A DNA stretch of 9,106 nt, taken from positions 1 to 9,106 of the forward strand of contig JAITVE010000200.1 in assembly GCA_031285975.1 (NCBI GenBank). The letters are read 5' to 3'. The translations under genes were made by a program, and so were the position numbers. Each line of letters starts with the position of its first letter. Within the stretch, counting starts at the first letter, position 1. The stretch comes from Candidatus Adiutrix sp. (GTDB taxonomy: Bacteria > Desulfobacterota > Desulfarculia > Adiutricales > Adiutricaceae). The notes under the pieces are model-generated. The model did not search any database. It saw only the letters and a program-made list of their open reading frames with translations, and was not told the origin of the DNA. Shown here one piece after another: positions 5,533-9,106 of this stretch.

Positions 5533-6696
5533 ATGCCGACCGCATCGCCGGAAATCAGCCGCCTGTCGTTCAGAGCAGACCGCTATGATACGGTTCTGCT
5601 CGACGGGCGGCCTTTGGGTGCGCTTTATGGCGATGACGGTGACGAAAGGCTTTATCTTGAACGGTATCCTCACGATGAGTCATATCGGATTCCCGTTCTT
5701 GAGCACCTGAAAAGTTTTGAAAGCTGGATGGCGATATCGGTTTATTCCGAGAGTTGCGAGTACGATTATTCAGAGTATCCGTTGTTTTTGGAGCGGTTGA
5801 AGGCCATCAGCGGATGGACTCCGGTAATAACCGCCAATTGTAACAGCAGCCTGGGGGGTGCCAGCACTGTATTGCTTGTCTGGGCGGCAGAGTCGGCTGG
5901 TCAGGTGACTTGGAGCCGGTTTGTTGTGGATTCGCAAGGCGAGGCGTGCCCGGCGGGTTCGCCTATGGTCGCTTTTGACAAAGCTGACTACCTTGAATTT
6001 ATTAAAGAAGCTGAAAAGCGGATGACGGTCGCCTGGCTGATTTGGCGCCTCTGCGGGCGGTATGCTAAAAAATGTGATGTGGCCGGGGAATTGGAAAAAT
6101 GCGATTCAAGTGTCGCCTTGGAACTTTTGAGCCGTCTGGTTTGTTCTGCCGAGCATGGACGATATTTGGCGAGCCTAATATCGCCTGTGAAGCGGCCTTG
6201 GATAATGGACATTGTCAGGCTACTCTCCCATCCGCTCATCCATATTATACTTGCCGGATGTTTGATTGGCGCACTATTTCACGCCGCAGTTCAGATGGAC
6301 AGGGGGTTCAATGTAAGTGCTTGCCTGATGGCGGTCATATTTGCCGTCAATGGAATCAATGGCCTCATGCAGGCACGGTACTCACGCAAATACGCTGAAT
6401 GGGAGCCATTGGTTTATATGAGCAGTGAAGGTTTTTTGGTAGGCTGGGACAAGGAACTCATCCCCTGGTCGGCCCTCAGCGGCTACGAAGCCGAAGCGGG
6501 GGAGGGCGCGGCCCCGGCGGCGGAAAACATCACCATTGAAGCCGATGGACAGGTGAAATTCATGTCGAAATTTTTGGACGGCAGCGGCCAAATCGACCCC
6601 GATTTGACCGCCATTCAGGCCGGACTGACTACCCTCATCAAAGAGCATGGCCGGGGCAATGATATTTTTTGCCGCCGAGATGCTGAAAATTCTTGA
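5533..6696 (+). CDS. Uncharacterised membrane protein with possible C-terminal PH-like domain
   Basis: I do not recognise this 387-residue protein. GGAG (5523-5526) lies six bases before the ATG. Residues 1-225 look soluble: a beta-rich start (RLSFRADRYDTVLLDGRPLG), aromatic and acidic patches (SCEYDYSEY) and a helical, Cys-containing part (about 150-215). Two hydrophobic segments follow, at about 234-254 (PLIHIILAGCLIGALFHAAVQ) and 260-280, as a hairpin with a short loop. The C-terminal 290-370 region (VYMSSEGFLVGW, then ELIPWSALSGYEA, then NITIEADGQVKF) has the strand order of small bacterial PH-like or YcxB-like domains that often follow a two-helix anchor; this is a guess from pattern. 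Codons are visibly less GC-rich than in mrp or rho, particularly around 5640-6420, suggesting faster evolution or transfer. It is probably co-transcribed with mrp. The rho promoter overlaps its 3' end. Confidence 0.75.
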   Translation: MPTASPEISRLSFRADRYDTVLLDGRPLGALYGDDGDERLYLERYPHDESYRIPVLEHLKSFESWMAISVYSESCEYDYSEYPLFLERLKAISGWTPVITANCNSSLGGASTVLLVWAAESAGQVTWSRFVVDSQGEACPAGSPMVAFDKADYLEFIKEAEKRMTVAWLIWRLCGRYAKKCDVAGELEKCDSSVALELLSRLVCSAEHGRYLASLISPVKRPWIMDIVRLLSHPLIHIILAGCLIGALFHAAVQMDRGFNVSACLMAVIFAVNGINGLMQARYSRKYAEWEPLVYMSSEGFLVGWDKELIPWSALSGYEAEAGEGAAPAAENITIEADGQVKFMSKFLDGSGQIDPDLTAIQAGLTTLIKEHGRGNDIFCRRDAENS

Positions 6697-6720
6697 CACG
6701 GCGGACTTTTGCTCTATAAT
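6693..6720 (+). promoter_or_regulatory. Perfect-consensus sigma-70 promoter for rho
   Basis: TTGACA (6693-6698) and TATAAT (6715-6720), both exact consensus, separated by 16 bases. The -35 box contains the stop codon (TGA, 6694-6696) of the preceding gene. The predicted transcript starts near 6727 and leaves an untranslated leader of about 300 bases before rho. Confidence 0.85.
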
Positions 6721-6726
6721 ATATAA

Positions 6727-7024
6727 CTTGAAACACGTCAGATTCCATTCTTTTGGCCTGGATTGATTTTTTCTCAAACCCGGCCAAGCCTGATTCAATC
6801 CTTGACTGACCAATTCCCGAATTATCCGTAAGGAACCCCCTGGATTTTCTAAGGCTATCGCTCATTATGTGATATACGCGCCGTATTTTACCGCCATAGA
6901 AAATCATTGCCCCATAAAGGCTTGCGCCGCTAGCCGCCTACAGGTGCGGCCCGGCCGGGTTCAAACTGAGCGCTCATTCACCTCATCATCATACGCGGCC
7001 GCTCCCGGCCCATAGGACAGCAGC
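6727..7024 (+). promoter_or_regulatory. Long C-rich 5' leader of rho, possible autoregulatory rut region
   Basis: No gene is visible in these roughly 300 bases; the only ATG reading in a plausible place (6863) meets a stop at once. Two stretches are rich in C and poor in G, as expected of Rho-binding rut sites: 6771-6840 (25 C against 10 G) and 6961-6995 (12 C against 4 G, with repeated TCA and TC steps). Between them lies a GC-rich structured part: GCCGC (6933-6937) pairs with GCGGC (6946-6950), and CCCGGCCGGG (6950-6959) is a perfect palindrome. Rho is known to autoregulate by terminating in its own leader in E. coli; applying that here is inference. AGGA at 7014-7017 is the ribosome-binding site. 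Confidence 0.5.
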
Positions 7025-8287
7025 ATGACCGAGAAGATGGATCTTTCCGATCTCAAAAAGATGAAAATCGGCGATTTAACCGCCCTGGCCAAGGAATTCA
7101 AAATCGAAGGCGCCACGGGCCTGCGGAAGCAGGAGCTGATTTTCGCCCTCCTGCAAGCCCAGACCGAGCACAATGGCATGATCTTCGGCGGCGGCGTTCT
7201 GGAGACCCTGCCGGACGGCTTCGGCTTCCTGCGGGCTCCGGAATCCAACTACCTGCCCGGGCCGGACGACATCTACGTCTCCCCCAGCCAGGTGCGCCGT
7301 TTCAACCTCCGCACCGGCGACACGGTGACCGGCCAGATTCGCCCGCCCAAGGAAAGCGAACGCTACTACGCGCTTTTGAAGGTCGAGCAGTGCAACTTCG
7401 AAGACCCCGAAGAGAGCAACCGCGACAAAATCCTCTTCGATAACCTCACCCCCCTCTACCCCCAGGAGCGCCTGGAATTGGAGACCGACGGCAAGAACTA
7501 TTCCATGCGCATCATGGACATGATGACCCCCATCGGCAAAGGCCAGCGCGGGCTCATCGTCTCCCCGCCCCGCACGGGTAAAACGATTCTGCTGCAAAAC
7601 ATCGCCAACAGCATCACCAAAAACCACCCCGAGGCCATCCTCATCATGCTGCTCATCGACGAGCGGCCCGAGGAAGTGACCGACATGCAGCGCTCGGTGA
7701 AGGGCGAAGTCATCAGTTCCACCTTTGACGAACCCGCCACCCGCCACGTCCAAGTGGCCGACATGGTTATCGAAAAAGCCAAGCGCCTGGTGGAGCACAA
7801 GCACGATGTGGTGATTCTTTTGGATTCCATCACCCGCCTGTCCCGCGCCTACAACACCGTGGTGCCGCCCTCGGGCAAGATTCTCTCCGGCGGCGTGGAT
7901 TCCAACGCCCTGCACCGGCCCAAACGCTTCTTCGGCGCGGCCCGCAACGTGGAGGAGGGCGGCTCCCTGACCATCATCGCCACGGCCCTTATCGACACCG
8001 GCAGCCGCATGGACGAAGTTATTTTCGAAGAGTTCAAGGGTACCGGCAACATGGAAATCCACCTCGACCGCAAAATCAGCGACAAGCGCGTTTTCCCAGC
8101 CATGGACATCAACCGCAGCGGCACCCGCAAGGAAGACCTCCTCTTGTCCGAGTCCGACCTCAACCGCATCTGGATTCTGCGAAAACTCCTCAGCCCCATG
8201 AGCCCCGTGGAGAGCATGGAATTCCTGCTGGACAAAATCCGCGGCACCAAGAGCAACAAAGACTTCCTCGACTCCATGAGCCACTAG
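7025..8287 (+). CDS. rho: Transcription termination factor Rho
   Basis: Rho is a hexameric RNA-dependent ATPase/translocase that pulls transcripts away from RNA polymerase and ends transcription. At 420 residues it matches E. coli Rho (419) with no inserted domain. The N-terminal Rho_N helical part is at 5-45. The RNA-binding cold-shock-like domain includes DGFGFLR (64-70). Walker A SPPRTGKT is at 180-187, where E. coli has [18 protein letters not shown] is at 209-218 and Walker [11 protein letters not shown] at 262-271. The Q-loop [10 protein letters not shown] is at 281-290, followed by [33 protein letters not shown] is at 335-347, and NRSGTRKE at 363-370 supplies the arginine finger. AGGA at 7014-7017 is seven bases from ATG 7025. 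Met5 (7037) aligns better with E. coli Met1 but has a weaker ribosome site, so 7025 is kept. Expression should depend on the consensus promoter and long leader upstream. Confidence 0.98.
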   Translation: MTEKMDLSDLKKMKIGDLTALAKEFKIEGATGLRKQELIFALLQAQTEHNGMIFGGGVLETLPDGFGFLRAPESNYLPGPDDIYVSPSQVRRFNLRTGDTVTGQIRPPKESERYYALLKVEQCNFEDPEESNRDKILFDNLTPLYPQERLELETDGKNYSMRIMDMMTPIGKGQRGLIVSPPRTGKTILLQNIANSITKNHPEAILIMLLIDERPEEVTDMQRSVKGEVISSTFDEPATRHVQVADMVIEKAKRLVEHKHDVVILLDSITRLSRAYNTVVPPSGKILSGGVDSNALHRPKRFFGAARNVEEGGSLTIIATALIDTGSRMDEVIFEEFKGTGNMEIHLDRKISDKRVFPAMDINRSGTRKEDLLLSESDLNRIWILRKLLSPMSPVESMEFLLDKIRGTKSNKDFLDSMSH

Positions 8288-8290
8288 CCA

Positions 8291-8305
8291 CTACCGTGGC
8301 GGTAG
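8291..8305 (+). other. Short perfect hairpin just after rho
   Basis: CTACCG (8291-8296) pairs with CGGTAG (8300-8305) around a three-base loop, four bases after the rho stop. There is no T run, so it is not a normal intrinsic terminator; it may protect the 3' end of the rho message. Confidence 0.4.
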
Positions 8306-8378
8306 GTTCGAGATGCGGTAAAGTAATGGCAGGGGTATCCTCCGGTCAGGAACGGTCTACAAGAACAAGGAGAAAGCT

Positions 8379-8557
8379 ATGACGTATTCGTATGAGACTC
8401 TGTTTTTTCCAAGGAAGAGATCGAAGCCCGCAAGCTGGCCGACAAGCTTGAATCCGGCTGGGAACTGGTGACCATGGTTCCTTTCCAAATGGCCCCGGAG
8501 GACGGCGCGACCGTGGTGAAAAAATACCTGGTCACCCTGCGCCAGCCGAAAAAATAA
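8379..8557 (+). pseudogene. Small DUF4177-like gene with a -1 frame break at a T6 run
   Basis: AGGAG (8368-8372) is six bases ahead of ATG 8379. The first ten codons read MTYSYETLFF. Read straight on, the frame drifts into a poor sequence and stops at 8469-8471 after 30 residues. Stepping back one base within T6 (8403-8408) instead gives SKEEIEARKLADKLESGWEL and onward to a stop at 8555-8557, a 59-residue product. The joined product has the pattern of DUF4177-type small proteins: a YE start, a helix, SGWELVTMVPF, then a final strand and basic tail (KKYLVTLRQPKK). The downstream frame has no start codon of its own near the break. The simplest reading is one missing T (T7 to T6), either a real mutation or a homopolymer sequencing error; programmed frameshifting is less likely. 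DUF4177 proteins have no firm function. The gene lies 91 bases after rho. Confidence 0.7.
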
Positions 8558-8565
8558 GGGTCGGG

Positions 8566-8588
8566 CAGTTGCTTTTTATCGGCAACTG
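8566..8588. other. Hairpin downstream of the small broken gene
   Basis: CAGTTGC (8566-8572) pairs with GCAACTG (8582-8588) around a nine-base T-rich loop, nine bases after the stop at 8557. No T run follows on either strand, so its terminator status is doubtful, although the position fits the end of a transcription unit. Confidence 0.45.
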
Positions 8589-8615
8589 AGGTACTCTAAT
8601 CTATTGCATTACAAT

Positions 8616-8642
8616 GTGGCCGGAGATGATTGATTCGGCCAC
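8616..8642. other. Inverted repeat upstream of the YfgM-like gene
   Basis: GTGGCCG (8616-8622) and CGGCCAC (8636-8642) are separated by 13 bases. It lies in the short AT-rich gap ahead of the last gene, next to TATATT (8651-8656), a possible -10 box. It could be an operator or an RNA hairpin; nothing in the sequence separates the two. Confidence 0.35.
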
Positions 8643-8680
8643 GCCTACATTATATTACTATGATGGTGCACGGAACCGCG

Positions 8681-9106
8681 ATGTCAGACAAAAAGCCGCT
8701 GGATAAAAAGCCGATCCATGATCTGCTGACCGAAAAAGACGCTTTTCTCACCACTTCGGAAAAGATTCAGGAATACTGCCTGCGCCACACCAAGGGCCTT
8801 ATCGTCACCGTGGCGGTGTTCGCCTTGGCCGTGGTGGGCGTGGCGCTGTATCTGAATTACGAGAAAAAGGCCGAGCAGGCCGCCGGTCTGGCCTATGAAA
8901 ACAGCTTGGCCGCCCTGGAATCTTCCGAGGCCGAGGGCCTGGCCGCCCTGGAAAAAGTGCGGGCCGACTTCGCCGGGCGCAAAGCTTCCCGCCTGGCCGC
9001 CTTCCGCCTGATGTCCCTCTATGCCGACCAGGGCGAGACGGATAAAGCCCTGCCCCTGGCCGAAGAGTTGCTGAGCACCATCCAGGCGGCGGAAGCCCCG
9101 CTCAAG
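8681..9106 (+). CDS. Membrane-anchored TPR protein, YfgM-like (3' partial)
   Basis: The frame is open to the right edge, so only the first 142 residues are seen. Residues 1-42 are a charged cytoplasmic segment. Residues 43-60 are one membrane helix (LIVTVAVFALAVVGVALY). After residue 61 comes a helical, Ala/Leu/Glu-rich region (AYENSLAALESSEAEGLAAL, then FAGRKASRLAAFRLMSLYAD) with TPR-like helix pairs, projecting into the periplasm. This layout is that of YfgM/TPR_21 proteins, which in E. coli associate with the SecYEG translocon and periplasmic chaperones. In-frame ATGs at 8660 and 8663 would add up to seven residues but lack a ribosome site. ATG 8681 has only a weak GGA (8672-8674) yet gives the more typical start (MSDKKPL). 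The partial sequence rules out checking the C-terminus. Confidence 0.75.
   Translation, partial: MSDKKPLDKKPIHDLLTEKDAFLTTSEKIQEYCLRHTKGLIVTVAVFALAVVGVALYLNYEKKAEQAAGLAYENSLAALESSEAEGLAALEKVRADFAGRKASRLAAFRLMSLYADQGETDKALPLAEELLSTIQAAEAPLK

Noticed and set aside
7076..8284. Long open frame on the minus strand across rho (about 400 codons)
   Set aside because: It is the complement of rho in a GC-rich genome and its translation is low-complexity His/Val/Gly-rich. Rho itself is unmistakable.

Overview
The window looks like part of a chromosome from a GC-rich, Gram-negative, probably deltaproteobacterial (Desulfobacterota, Desulfovibrio-like) bacterium. This placement is inferred from three things. 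The Mrp-type ATPase carries an N-terminal cysteine cluster like those common in anaerobes. The Rho is compact and of the Gram-negative type. The phage lysis genes include a two-component spanin, which only makes sense in a cell with an outer membrane. No rRNA or tRNA is present to settle the taxonomy.

Bases 1-3201 are the right end of a prophage or phage-derived late operon. It opens with a 5'-truncated tail/baseplate protein of the GTA gp15 type and a short DUF2793-like protein. A compact lysis cassette follows: a coiled-coil/membrane protein (XhlA-like), a T7-lysozyme-type amidase endolysin, a two-helix holin candidate, and an overlapping Rz/Rz1 spanin pair. Successive lysis genes overlap by 4, 4, 7 and about 128 bases, so translation is probably coupled. 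Two hairpin terminators in a row close the unit. No integrase, repressor or clear att site lies inside the window.

Bases 3202-4578 are a boundary region. A gene-free stretch of about 460 bases holds a candidate promoter and a hairpin. After it comes a histone H1-like Lys/Ala/Pro-rich protein with a strong terminator. Next is a tandem array of four 20-bp dRS3/REP-like palindromes spaced 75-78 bp apart, each followed by a run of G that ranges from 9 down to 4.

Bases 4579-9106 are core chromosome: an Mrp/NBP35-family Fe-S carrier ATPase, an unrecognised two-helix membrane protein with a possible PH-like tail, and transcription terminator factor Rho. Rho sits behind a perfect-consensus sigma-70 promoter that overlaps the upstream stop codon, and behind a C-rich leader of about 300 bases that may serve Rho autoregulation. 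After rho there is a small DUF4177-like gene whose frame is broken at a T6 run, then the 5' part of a YfgM-like membrane-anchored TPR protein that runs off the window.

I see no convincing wholly new system. The best leads are the broken small gene after rho, the periodic palindrome/poly-G array, the rho leader, and the unknown membrane protein between mrp and rho.
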